A stretch of DNA of 13,663 nucleotides. Origin: DASXTB01 sp036505615 (GTDB lineage Bacteria > Acidobacteriota > UBA6911 > JACQSX01). Position 1 is the first letter of the stretch; every line of letters begins with the position of its first letter. A model generated the notes under the pieces. The model worked only from the letters and a program-made list of their open reading frames with translations. It was not told the origin of the DNA and did not search any database. The stretch covers positions 1-13,663 of the forward strand of contig DASXTB010000148.1 in assembly GCA_036505615.1 (NCBI GenBank). The letters are read 5' to 3'. Made by a program: the position numbers and the translations under genes. Positions 6,864 to 13,663 of this stretch are shown here, in pieces.

Positions 6864-8105
6864 CTAGCACCAACTTCCACGAAAGGCCCGTTTGCCAGCC
6901 AGATAAGCAATCAGCGGTAATTCAAGTAATCCCGGCAACGGGTCGTCGGAGGCGAAAATTGCAGACTCAAGAGGTCCGCGCAGCGAACGCGCATAGGCAC
7001 GGACCGACAGACGACCCTTCCAAACCTCGCGCACCGCAGTGGGAAAATCGGTGCTCATACGCATCCACCGGACACCGGTATGCCCACGCACCTCCGGAAA
7101 AGGTTCTCCCCAGATCAATTTCCAGAGCAGGTAGGGAAAGTCAACACCGGCACGGCCGCAAAGCGTCAGCCACCCCCAGACACGCGGATTAACATCAAGA
7201 AGCTTGTACAAACCATTTCGTGGATCACGCTTGAACTCAACTTCAACCAGACCTGTGAAGTCCATCGCGTTAAGCAGACGCGTGGATGGCTCGATTATCC
7301 CCGGTTCAGAGACCGTTTCGACGTAAGTACTGGCTCTACCGAACTCCATGGGATACTGGCGGAGCCGCCTCGCGACCACCGACGCGACAGGCCGCCCATG
7401 GTCGCAGAGAGCCGCATACGAGAACTGTGTTTCTCCCCCTCCGGGGATTAATTCCTGAACCATGAGCACGTCGGGAGTAACCAAAGCGCACGCCTCATCA
7501 TAGCGGGCTAGCAGCGATCGACGGTCTTCAACTCGCCATGCCTTGGCTGCAGTCAATCGATTTAGCCGTTCCTTAATTGCCGGCTTGAGAAGAACTGGGA
7601 ATCGGCAATCCAGCGCCGCTACGTCTTCGCGGCTGCGGGGATGAAACGTCCAAGGTTGGTCGATAGCGAGATCGTGCGCCAGACGGTGAGTGAGTCGCTT
7701 GTCGTATCCCCAACGCAATACTTTCCAAGGCGGGGTTGTAAGCCGAAATAGCTTGGCTAAGGATTTGTGGTGACGTGCAATCAGAGCAGCGCTTTCGTCA
7801 CCAGTCGGGAACAATACCCAATCTTCGAGCCCGTACCGCACGCCGAGATCCAGGAGATATTCAACCCGCTTCGCATCTTCGCCCGGCGGCCAGTCTAGGC
7901 TGCGACTGGTGTAGCGGGAAGTCGAAGCCAGCAACAATTCATCGTCCTGCTTTAAGACCCACACCGGGATTCCGCGACGACCCAAACTTCGGACAACACC
8001 TAACCCCCGGTAATCGGCGCCTATGACCAAGGCACCAGACCTATTCTGTTTGGTTTCGCTCACCTCAGCCAAACCGGATTTCATGATGGGAACGCTGCTG
8101 GACAT
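6864..8105 (-). CDS. ATP-grasp domain protein (carboxylate-amine ligase-like)
   Basis: A 413-residue protein that would activate a carboxylate with ATP and join it to an amine or thiol. After a short tail, residues 24-52 (ALVIGADYRGLGVVRSLGRR) form a Rossmann-like pre-ATP-grasp domain. DKRLTH (135-140) and VLLKPA (171-176, Lys174) supply the nucleotide-binding lysines, and VQELIPGGGE (216-225) is the hinge strand. GLVEVEFKRD (285-294) and LLDVNPRVWG (302-311) hold the Mg/ATP-binding Glu, Asp and Asn residues, as in carbamoyl-phosphate synthase and D-Ala ligase relatives. Such ligases recur in EPS loci without a known substrate. The start lies 5 bases after the oxidoreductase stop, indicating translational coupling. 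Local GC is high (36 of 60 on the line at 7141), unlike the left operon. The ATP-grasp assignment is sure; the reaction is not known. Confidence 0.88.
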   Translation of the reverse strand: MSSSVPIMKSGLAEVSETKQNRSGALVIGADYRGLGVVRSLGRRGIPVWVLKQDDELLLASTSRYTSRSLDWPPGEDAKRVEYLLDLGVRYGLEDWVLFPTGDESAALIARHHKSLAKLFRLTTPPWKVLRWGYDKRLTHRLAHDLAIDQPWTFHPRSREDVAALDCRFPVLLKPAIKERLNRLTAAKAWRVEDRRSLLARYDEACALVTPDVLMVQELIPGGGETQFSYAALCDHGRPVASVVARRLRQYPMEFGRASTYVETVSEPGIIEPSTRLLNAMDFTGLVEVEFKRDPRNGLYKLLDVNPRVWGWLTLCGRAGVDFPYLLWKLIWGEPFPEVRGHTGVRWMRMSTDFPTAVREVWKGRLSVRAYARSLRGPLESAIFASDDPLPGLLELPLIAYLAGKRAFRGSWC

Positions 8106-8110
8106 CTTTC

Positions 8111-9298
8111 TTAGAATTCCTGCGCTCCGCTTCTGCTGGTGATGCGACGAGTGAGCATTCGTACTGCAAACTCAGCGCCTGCGATAAAGCGCATCAGCGG
8201 GCCAAAGCTCCAGGCAGCGGTGGTTCCTAGAAAGTGAAGTCCAGGCACCGAGGACTCAAACCCGGGCGTGAGCTGTGGGTATCCGTCGATTTGAAGTATC
8301 GACGCCCGGAGATTCTCGGCCAAAAATGAATAGCGGGAGATGTCGACACGGTATCCTGTCGCGAGCAAGACATGATCGACTTGTCGATGAGTTTGATCAT
8401 CCAAGGTGAGCCGGAGCTGTCCACCATTTGGAATCGCGGAAATAACTGATCGTCCTGTTGCAATCGGCACCTCTTTGAGCCGGGGCCTTAACCAGGCTGC
8501 GCCCGCGGGCCGTACCGAACGCGGTCCTAACCGGTCTTGCAGAGTGCGCGGCAGCCGCCGGAACCAGTCTGGCGCTGCGACCAGATGGCTGACGCCGGCT
8601 GGACCGACGTCCGGCGGGGCATATAGCAGTCGCGCCACTGGCTTGAAATCATGCAACCACTGCCGCCGCCCGAGCCAATGAACTACCGGGGCTCTGATAA
8701 TGACTTCGACCTCTGCGCCGGCTTCGTGCAATAGCGCGGCTGACTCGAGAGCGCTCTGCCCGCCGCCGATCACGACTAGATGCTTCCCAGCGAAGCGATG
8801 AAGGTCACGGTGCTCCGATGAATGCGAGGCTAGCGACGGTGTTAGACCCTCAAACTGCGGCGGACGCCAGGCAAATGGCGCAATTCCCGCAGCGACCACC
8901 ACACGCCGCGATTGCTGCGTTTCCCCATCCTCAAGAGTAAGCAGGAATCCTTCGTTAACGCGCTCGATTCGCCTTACTTTTCTTCGATCCACGTCGGGCA
9001 CGACAAGGCGCTGAAACCAATTCCCATAGCCGATGAAGCGATCGAGCGGGACCGGAGCAGAAATGTGGTTGCCACTGGCTGACTTATACGCATCCAGCGT
9101 CAGCGTGCCGCTTGGATCCGAGATATGCGACCCGGCCCACGGAGACCGGAGCAGCATGCCGGCCGGCATGTGGCGTTCCCAGAACGACATAGGCTCGCCG
9201 AAAATACGCACATTTAGCCCGTTGGAAGCTCGAAGGTGGGCGGCTGCCGCTAGCCCGTAAGGACCCGCCCCAATAATCACCACGTCAAACATTGTCAT
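8111..9298 (-). CDS. FAD/NAD(P)-binding oxidoreductase (flavin monooxygenase-like)
   Basis: A 395-residue two-dinucleotide-binding flavoprotein. GAGPYGLAAA (10-19) near the N-terminus binds FAD. VVIGGGQSALESA (175-187) is the second Rossmann motif, for NAD(P)H. LLATGYRVD (311-319) is the ATG motif of FMO, Baeyer-Villiger and N-hydroxylating monooxygenases. LHFLGTTAAWSFGP (354-367) is the C-terminal FAD contact. GPYGL and RSPWAGSHISDP give it a flavour of lysine/ornithine N-hydroxylase-like proteins. It starts at ATG 9298 with AAGG about seven bases upstream; an ATG two codons later is also possible. It is the most GC-rich gene here (41-42 of 60 on the lines at 8461 and 8581). It pairs with the ATP-grasp gene 5 bases downstream, so the two probably act on one small molecule or EPS substituent. 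The substrate is unknown. Confidence 0.88.
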   Translation of the reverse strand: MTMFDVVIIGAGPYGLAAAAHLRASNGLNVRIFGEPMSFWERHMPAGMLLRSPWAGSHISDPSGTLTLDAYKSASGNHISAPVPLDRFIGYGNWFQRLVVPDVDRRKVRRIERVNEGFLLTLEDGETQQSRRVVVAAGIAPFAWRPPQFEGLTPSLASHSSEHRDLHRFAGKHLVVIGGGQSALESAALLHEAGAEVEVIIRAPVVHWLGRRQWLHDFKPVARLLYAPPDVGPAGVSHLVAAPDWFRRLPRTLQDRLGPRSVRPAGAAWLRPRLKEVPIATGRSVISAIPNGGQLRLTLDDQTHRQVDHVLLATGYRVDISRYSFLAENLRASILQIDGYPQLTPGFESSVPGLHFLGTTAAWSFGPLMRFIAGAEFAVRMLTRRITSRSGAQEF

Positions 9299-9327
9299 TG
9301 ATGCGCCTTAGCCCGTCTGATTCACAC

Positions 9328-10719
9328 TCAGCGAGAATCGGATGCGAATCTGGGATCATGTGTTGCACTCTCAGGTTCATGTTCCAGGTGATATCTAACC
9401 TGGCCGTTCTCCAGTCTCGCATATGCGATTCTCGCCTTTTCCCTGCCTGCTCCCGCTATCTGCCACCGATTGCCCTGGCTAACCAGTTTCATTCTGCTCC
9501 TCTGTCTCCACCAATCGGCAACTTCCCCGGGAAGGGCGATCCAGAGTTTTCCCTCCGCACGCAACTGAGCGAGGTATGACAATAGCTCTTCGTATGTCTT
9601 ACGAGCACACTCCTGCAGGATGTAGTCTGGATGAATAATAAAACTGATTAGGCCGTGGTCTTCCATTATCAAATTCATCTGCCGCTCCCAGAGCCCTATT
9701 GAATAATCAGAGAGGATGTGAAAAAGCGAATAGTCCTGCGTTGTCGTCACCGGAAGCTCCAAAATATTGCCGATGAAATAAGGAGTAACGGTACAACAAC
9801 CGCCCCGTTGTGGGTCCAAATGCGCTACATTTGGTATGGACATGTCGTACACGAGCTCAAACGCGCCATACCAATCCGCCTTCCGATACAGGACTCCGGA
9901 GCGAAAACCCCGAGCACCGTATTCCTTCGCATATCGATTTATTCGCTGCGCGCGGCGCAGAAATTCCTCGCGCCCGCTAAAGAGCTTCCCATCGTGATTA
10001 AGATCGTGGATATTTATTTCAAACCCTCTGCGGCGGATGTCATCGAGAAAACTCTCCGGAACCGGGTACCGTTTCTCGGGCACGATTTGGAAAGAACTCT
10101 TGATTGCCGCTGCATCGTTTATGTCCATCAGTTCGGAGCAGAAATCCCTGCCAGCGGCTGTTTCCACGTCGTGTGTGACTATGGCGCAACTCCCCACACC
10201 ACGGGGCCAAAACCAAACAAAGGGGATCTCCGCGACATTGTGAGCCTGGAGCGAAAGAGCCAGCAGCTTCTTGAGTATGTACTCGACGGTCCGATCCACG
10301 GGCCAGTGGGGAAAAGGTATCTTCTCCCAGCCTTTTAGTCGCATCCTCTGGAGATGCCTTCGCATCGAAACCGGCAGTAGCGGGCGCATTGAATAGTATG
10401 CAGTTGTCAAGGGCGCTCCACCGCTGATGTTCTTACTGCCTGCGTTGAAATTGGCGAATCTCTCGTAACGAAGGTTGTCTATGATTTCCGTGGGATCAAA
10501 AGGGAGACGGCAAGCAGTGTTCTCTATACTGACGTCCGCCAGCACGTTGTACAATCCATCCCCAGGACCCTTGGCGCGGAAGCCTGAGGACGACCGCCCA
10601 AAACAGGTCGCATCCTGGCCGAAACGAAAATAGCCGCAATCCTTCGATAAATCGCCCCTCAGAGCGAACTGCGCAAAAATTTCAGGGCATCGAAAGTAAT
10701 CAAGAAACGCTTCGCGCAT
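9328..10719 (-). CDS. Polysaccharide deacetylase-like (NodB-fold) protein
   Basis: A 463-residue protein with a roughly 110-residue unrecognised N-terminal domain followed by a carbohydrate esterase 4 type fold. Motif 1 is THDVE (182-186), keeping the catalytic-base Asp but with Val where the classical T-F-D-D has its second Asp. The T/S-x-DVE form is known from deacetylases of PEP-CTERM loci. Motif 2 HDLNH (238-242) supplies two metal His. Later segments are RGFRSG (270-275), LELPVTT (320-326) and IIHPDY (361-366, the catalytic His). It may remove acetyl groups from EPS amino sugars. No signal peptide is evident, so the site is likely cytoplasmic. The start at ATG 10719 (AGAG about eight bases upstream) is preferred to the in-frame GTG at 10728. 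It sits 28 bases after the FemAB-like gene and 29 before the oxidoreductase. Confidence 0.82.
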   Translation of the reverse strand: MREAFLDYFRCPEIFAQFALRGDLSKDCGYFRFGQDATCFGRSSSGFRAKGPGDGLYNVLADVSIENTACRLPFDPTEIIDNLRYERFANFNAGSKNISGGAPLTTAYYSMRPLLPVSMRRHLQRMRLKGWEKIPFPHWPVDRTVEYILKKLLALSLQAHNVAEIPFVWFWPRGVGSCAIVTHDVETAAGRDFCSELMDINDAAAIKSSFQIVPEKRYPVPESFLDDIRRRGFEINIHDLNHDGKLFSGREEFLRRAQRINRYAKEYGARGFRSGVLYRKADWYGAFELVYDMSIPNVAHLDPQRGGCCTVTPYFIGNILELPVTTTQDYSLFHILSDYSIGLWERQMNLIMEDHGLISFIIHPDYILQECARKTYEELLSYLAQLRAEGKLWIALPGEVADWWRQRSRMKLVSQGNRWQIAGAGREKARIAYARLENGQVRYHLEHEPESATHDPRFASDSR

Positions 10720-10747
10720 ATTCGTCACTCTGGTCGCTTGCGTTGCC

Positions 10748-11788
10748 TCATCCGATGTGTCTGTACATAAGCTTTCCTGCCCAGACTAAAACCGCTTCCG
10801 GCGTGCGGGAGAACAATTGTCTAGCCATCTGCATTCCCCACCTTTCATTGGCATTGGCGGAATCCTCCGCCGGGTATCGGTAGTAAGTCACTACCGACCG
10901 TCTGGTACCCCAATGATCTTTAAAAGTAATCAACCCTTGGTTGTCGCTATCGGACCGGCCCATGTCAAATTCGACGCTTCCCAGTTCCTTGGCTTGCTGT
11001 ATCGCCTTCCAAAACAAGAGGCACATCCCTCCAAGGTTCTTGAATCTTTGATTGGAGCAACCATACTTGTAAACAGTCGACCCCTTATAGGACAGCGTCA
11101 AAATACCAGCCACCGGCTGACCCTCTTTTGCTGCGACGTGAATGCTAAGTTTCTCGCCCAAGCAGTCAATTAAATTACGAAACCAATGAAGAGGAGGCGG
11201 TGGCAGGCCATGCCCCCGCCGCGTCGACACTAAGAGGCCATAGAATTGCTCAAGAAGCAATTTCGATACGCCGCACTGGTAGATCAAAGCTGCCCGCTCA
11301 GCGCGCTGAATCCGCCTTTGAACAGAGTCTTTATGAAAACTGCGAAAGACTTGTTCCAAATCCGGCCGGATGTCCAAGCTATGAAAGTAATAATCCTTCT
11401 CCCTTCCCAAAATCGCCGCACCCTCCCAGTTTGAAGTCAAAGGCCGGATCTCTAAATACCTTCTATTGTCGTCCTTTAGCTCGCACTCTACGGCATGCAT
11501 TAACAATCGAAGATCCTCCATGTTGTCTACCAGCGGCTCGCAGTGATCGGAAAAGGGCAACGATACCATCCGGCGCCCGGTCAGCCAGCTATTGATGCGA
11601 CAGAATACAAGGCCATCCTCCAACTCCTGGCCTGGACCTGAAGTTGTAAAGCCAACCGGTTCGTAGTGGTACGTCCGCCGCAATGCTTCCAGCCAACCCG
11701 GTGTGTGAAACACAGAGGCATGAGGATGTCTTTGCAAAAGCCCCACCCAGCGCGGATCCCGGAGCGGATCAATCTTATAAACGGCCAT
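10748..11788 (-). CDS. FemAB-like GNAT-fold transferase (XrtA/PEP-CTERM type)
   Basis: A 346-residue protein of the FemAB-like/Acetyltransf_6 family with two GNAT-like folds. SVFHTPGWLEALRRTY (about 25-40) is the usual N-terminal signature. YKYGCSNQRFKNLGGMCLLFW (240-260) and FDMGRSDSDNQGLITFKDHWG (274-294) are the conserved C-terminal region, the latter matching the F-D-x-G-R-S...N.GL..FK..WG pattern of exosortase-A linked FemAB proteins. FemAB relatives transfer aminoacyl groups from tRNA, or acyl groups; the substrate here is unknown. AGGGA six bases before ATG 11788 makes this start better than ATG 11794, which has no spacing to that site. The gene lies between the glycosyltransferase and the deacetylase-like gene. 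With the ATP-grasp protein it could add amino-acid or acyl decorations to the polysaccharide (inference). Confidence 0.88.
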   Translation of the reverse strand: MAVYKIDPLRDPRWVGLLQRHPHASVFHTPGWLEALRRTYHYEPVGFTTSGPGQELEDGLVFCRINSWLTGRRMVSLPFSDHCEPLVDNMEDLRLLMHAVECELKDDNRRYLEIRPLTSNWEGAAILGREKDYYFHSLDIRPDLEQVFRSFHKDSVQRRIQRAERAALIYQCGVSKLLLEQFYGLLVSTRRGHGLPPPPLHWFRNLIDCLGEKLSIHVAAKEGQPVAGILTLSYKGSTVYKYGCSNQRFKNLGGMCLLFWKAIQQAKELGSVEFDMGRSDSDNQGLITFKDHWGTRRSVVTYYRYPAEDSANANERWGMQMARQLFSRTPEAVLVWAGKLMYRHIG

Positions 11789-11834
11789 CGCCATTCCCTA
11801 AAACTGAGGACCGACAAGCTGTGGACTGAAAATG

Positions 11835-11853
11835 GCCTTTCAGAAAGAAAGGC
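11835..11853. repeat. Perfect hairpin in the glycosyltransferase-FemAB gap
   Basis: GCCTTTC-AGAAA-GAAAGGC is a 7-base-pair stem with a 5-base loop in the 91-base gap. On the minus strand it is followed by CATTTTC, a poor U-tract. It could be a weak terminator or an RNA-stability element that uncouples the glycosyltransferase from the genes after it. It is not called a terminator because the T-run is short. Confidence 0.45.
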
Positions 11854-11879
11854 AGGCGGCAATTTCGGAAATAGACCAT

Positions 11880-13088
11880 TTAAGCGGTCATTGCTGTTCT
11901 TATAGACCGTTTTCCTGCCAGTATGTCATGATATACTTGAAGAAGTTTAACCCCGGCTGCAGTCCACGTGATTTCTGGCGCCTTCAGTAAGCATGCCGCT
12001 CGCAACCGCTCCAACAGTGTGCGATCCTCATGCAGCATAGTAATATGTTGCGTTAGCGCCTGAACGTCGCCAATGCGATGCACAAGCCCATGTTCCATGT
12101 GGCTGCAAATTTCAGTACACGCTTCAGAGATCAGTGGTACGCATCCACTGCCCATGGCCTCCGCCACGACAAGACCGTATCCCTCTTCTATGCTAGGCAG
12201 AATCAGAATATCGCTTCTCCTCATTAGCTCCGGTACGTCATTTCGATGACCCAGCACCTGGACGCTAGGGTGGGCCAGCATGGGAGCAAGTTTCTCGGCA
12301 TATGCCGGTAGAAATTCCCCGGCGATCAGGAATGTACCGGTTCGAGATACGGGGGACTTAAGCCAGGCCTCGAGAGCATAATGTAGCCCTTTTCTTACCG
12401 CACAGACTCCCACAGACAACATCGTCAGCCCACGTCTGGGATCTCTTGGTGCACTGTCAGCAAAGTACACTTTCTCATTGAATCCATATGTGTGGCGGAC
12501 CAACTGTGCCGATGTAAATCCTTGATCGATAAAGGTCTTTACCACAAAGTCTGACGGGCACAGGAGGCGATATGCCAGCTGATACTCCTTTTCCTCTTTG
12601 CGCAGTACATCCGCTTTATATGCGTGTTCGTGATCGGCCGGCAAAACCACTCCCAAGCGCTCACATTCCCTTTGGACTACCTCATAAGCAAACCGTGTAT
12701 GAGCATTGGGCCTTTCCAATACGGTGGGAATTCCCAATCTCGCCGCGGTTTTGAGAGTCTCCAGCGCCCCCAACGGCCAGGTGTGGATGATATCGATCTT
12801 TCCGGCCAGCTTCTTGATCCTTTGTGCCACGATATGATCGTGCAGCGCGAAGGCGCGCATGTGGCCAATAACCCTATATGGAATGCGCAACTTGCCGTTG
12901 GCAAGAGTGGGGATGACTTTGACACTTGAGGGAAGGGGCTTGTGCAAAACACCCGGAAACGCCAAAACATCAGCTCCCGCAGCAGCCAGGCCATTTACCT
13001 GTTCCCAGGCCGTGTAGCAGATCCTGTCCGCACCGAGTTTGTGGGGAAAGCTGTACAACACTTGAACACGTTCGGCCTCGTGACTCAC
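11880..13088 (-). CDS. Glycosyltransferase family 4 type (GT-B fold)
   Basis: A 402-residue retaining glycosyltransferase of EPS assembly, probably acting at the cytoplasmic membrane face on a lipid-linked glycan. The N-terminal acceptor domain includes IDIIHTWPLGALETL (98-112) and GIPTVLERPNAH (119-130). The C-terminal donor domain starts about 222 with MLSVGVCAVRKG (Arg232-Lys233 for donor phosphates). VQVLGHRNDVPELMRRSDILILPSIEEGYGLVVAEAMGSG (276-315) carries the E-x7-E motif (Glu302 and Glu310). The start is GTG at 13088 with GAGGG just upstream. The preceding gap of 107 bases holds repeat copies A and B. Sugar donor and linkage cannot be told. Confidence 0.93.
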   Translation of the reverse strand: MSHEAERVQVLYSFPHKLGADRICYTAWEQVNGLAAAGADVLAFPGVLHKPLPSSVKVIPTLANGKLRIPYRVIGHMRAFALHDHIVAQRIKKLAGKIDIIHTWPLGALETLKTAARLGIPTVLERPNAHTRFAYEVVQRECERLGVVLPADHEHAYKADVLRKEEKEYQLAYRLLCPSDFVVKTFIDQGFTSAQLVRHTYGFNEKVYFADSAPRDPRRGLTMLSVGVCAVRKGLHYALEAWLKSPVSRTGTFLIAGEFLPAYAEKLAPMLAHPSVQVLGHRNDVPELMRRSDILILPSIEEGYGLVVAEAMGSGCVPLISEACTEICSHMEHGLVHRIGDVQALTQHITMLHEDRTLLERLRAACLLKAPEITWTAAGVKLLQVYHDILAGKRSIRTAMTA

Positions 13089-13151
13089 AGGGCCCTCGTT
13101 TTCGTTATTCTCATCCGGGCAGCAATCTCTGTATTATTTGGGGCAAACATC

Positions 13152-13203
13152 CCCTTACCTGCATCATTCATAAATTTTGCCTGTGAATAATCCAGCTAAA
13201 GGG
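13152..13203. repeat. Imperfect palindrome made of repeat copies A and B
   Basis: Plus strand 13182-13195 reads TGTGAATAATCCAG followed by CTAAAGGG (copy A). Minus strand 13172-13159 reads TATGAATGATGCAG followed by GTAAGGGG (copy B). They are inverted, giving roughly 22-base arms around an about 9-base centre. The inner 12-base stem has 10 Watson-Crick pairs, one G-U and one mismatch. The element abuts and includes the FkbM stop codon, so it could act as a transcript-end hairpin or be a small repeat insertion. Confidence 0.5.
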
Positions 13204-13663
13204 AGGCTGCATCAATGCGGGAAAAAATTAGATCCGTTTGGTCTGTTTCAGTCGGGATCTGTTCTATGCGCTGCGGCCGGGTGGGAGTACGCGGGGCGAA
13301 GTAAGCTGCCGCTGAATAATCATTTTCTATCCGGTAGGGATGAAACCCTAAAGCGGCGAAGAAATCCAAAAACTCTTGACACGTCCTGCCTTCCGCCTCA
13401 AGCATTTTGGGAGCTACTTCGATGATGATCTCCAAATCAGTCCGACAGGCGCGCAGCAGGGAGGCCATCCCGGAGACGACATGCCATTCAGCGCCCTCAA
13501 CATCTATCTTGATCAAGCGAGCCGTCTTGATTTCGTCCCATTGGAGAATCGCGGCCAGAGGTGCGGCAGGCACTTCATAATGCATTCCCAGTCGCCATTG
13601 ATCAGCCCACGCCGGTATCAGCGTGGTTGTGCCAGAGGGATGTTCTGCCCGGGTAAATATCTT
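13196..13663 (-). CDS. FkbM-family SAM methyltransferase, N-terminus beyond window edge
   Basis: The frame is open for 156 sense-side codons from the right edge (starting KIFTRAEHPSGTTTL) to the TAG at 13196-13198, so only the C-terminal part is seen. LIKIDVEGAEWHVVSGM (visible residues about 50-66) is the hallmark FkbM motif, with the acidic pair that follows the SAM-binding fold. PAAPLAAIL, LEIIIEVAP and FLDFFAALGF then fit the domain end. FkbM enzymes O-methylate hydroxyls on sugars and polyketides. In an EPS locus a sugar O-methyl group is the likely product (inference). An internal ATG at 13585 is not the start, because the homologous sequence continues upstream to the edge. Its 3' end overlaps the outer arm of the palindrome. 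Confidence 0.85.
   Translation of the reverse strand, partial: KIFTRAEHPSGTTTLIPAWADQWRLGMHYEVPAAPLAAILQWDEIKTARLIKIDVEGAEWHVVSGMASLLRACRTDLEIIIEVAPKMLEAEGRTCQEFLDFFAALGFHPYRIENDYSAAAYFAPRTPTRPQRIEQIPTETDQTDLIFSRIDAASL

Noticed and set aside
9718..10338. Plus-strand open frame of 206 codons
   Set aside because: It lies wholly inside the deacetylase-like gene on the opposite strand, which has clear family motifs. The plus-strand translation shows no recognisable domain.
11835..11853. Calling the GCCTTTC/GAAAGGC hairpin an intrinsic terminator
   Set aside because: The following T-run is only four bases and interrupted, so it is reported as a hairpin only.
1..13663. Exosortase, transposase, CRISPR array, tRNA or rRNA
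   Set aside because: No matching protein motifs, regular spaced repeats or RNA signatures were seen on either strand.

Overview
The window looks like part of an exopolysaccharide (EPS)/capsule locus from a Gram-negative bacterium. The Gram-negative call rests on a predicted outer-membrane beta-barrel and a Wza-type periplasmic export protein. Lineage cannot be fixed from sequence alone. The DUF4388-type protein and the gene set would suit Acidobacteriota or a similar phylum, but that is inference. All thirteen genes lie on the minus strand, so transcription runs from high to low coordinates. No RNA genes, CRISPR, transposases or integrases were seen, and no gene-free stretch exceeds 300 bases.

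Right part (about 13663 down to 5149): EPS building and modification genes. In transcription order these are a partial FkbM-family methyltransferase, a GT4-type glycosyltransferase, a FemAB-like GNAT, a NodB-fold deacetylase-like protein, a FAD/NAD(P)-binding oxidoreductase, an ATP-grasp ligase-like protein, an aldo/keto reductase and a GNAT acetyltransferase. Several gaps are short (5-29 bases). The ATP-grasp/oxidoreductase pair is visibly more GC-rich than the flanking genes, which suggests the cluster was assembled from different sources.

Left part (4908 down to 1): a compact export/regulation operon. It holds a sigma54 enhancer-binding protein (EBP) with no N-terminal sensory domain, a Wza-like SLBB export protein, an outer-membrane beta-barrel, a Wzz/GumC-like chain-length determinant, and a DUF4388-type protein that runs off the left edge. 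The genes overlap or nearly touch, including an ATGA stop/start overlap between the beta-barrel and chain-length genes.

The most interesting regulatory signal is in the 240-base gap before this operon. A near-consensus sigma54 promoter (4942-4957) sits 23 bases before the likely mRNA body of the EBP gene. A perfect 8-2-8 dyad (5058-5075) lies about 135 bases further upstream, where an EBP enhancer site would be expected. This suggests that the EBP activates its own operon and with it the whole export apparatus.

A second signal is a short repeat, TRTGAATRATSCRG followed by TAA. It occurs three times, always in the intergenic DNA just after stop codons. Two copies form a long imperfect palindrome behind the FkbM gene. 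Exosortase, flippase, polymerase and tyrosine kinase genes are not in the window, although several genes resemble those of exosortase-A (XrtA/PEP-CTERM) associated EPS loci.
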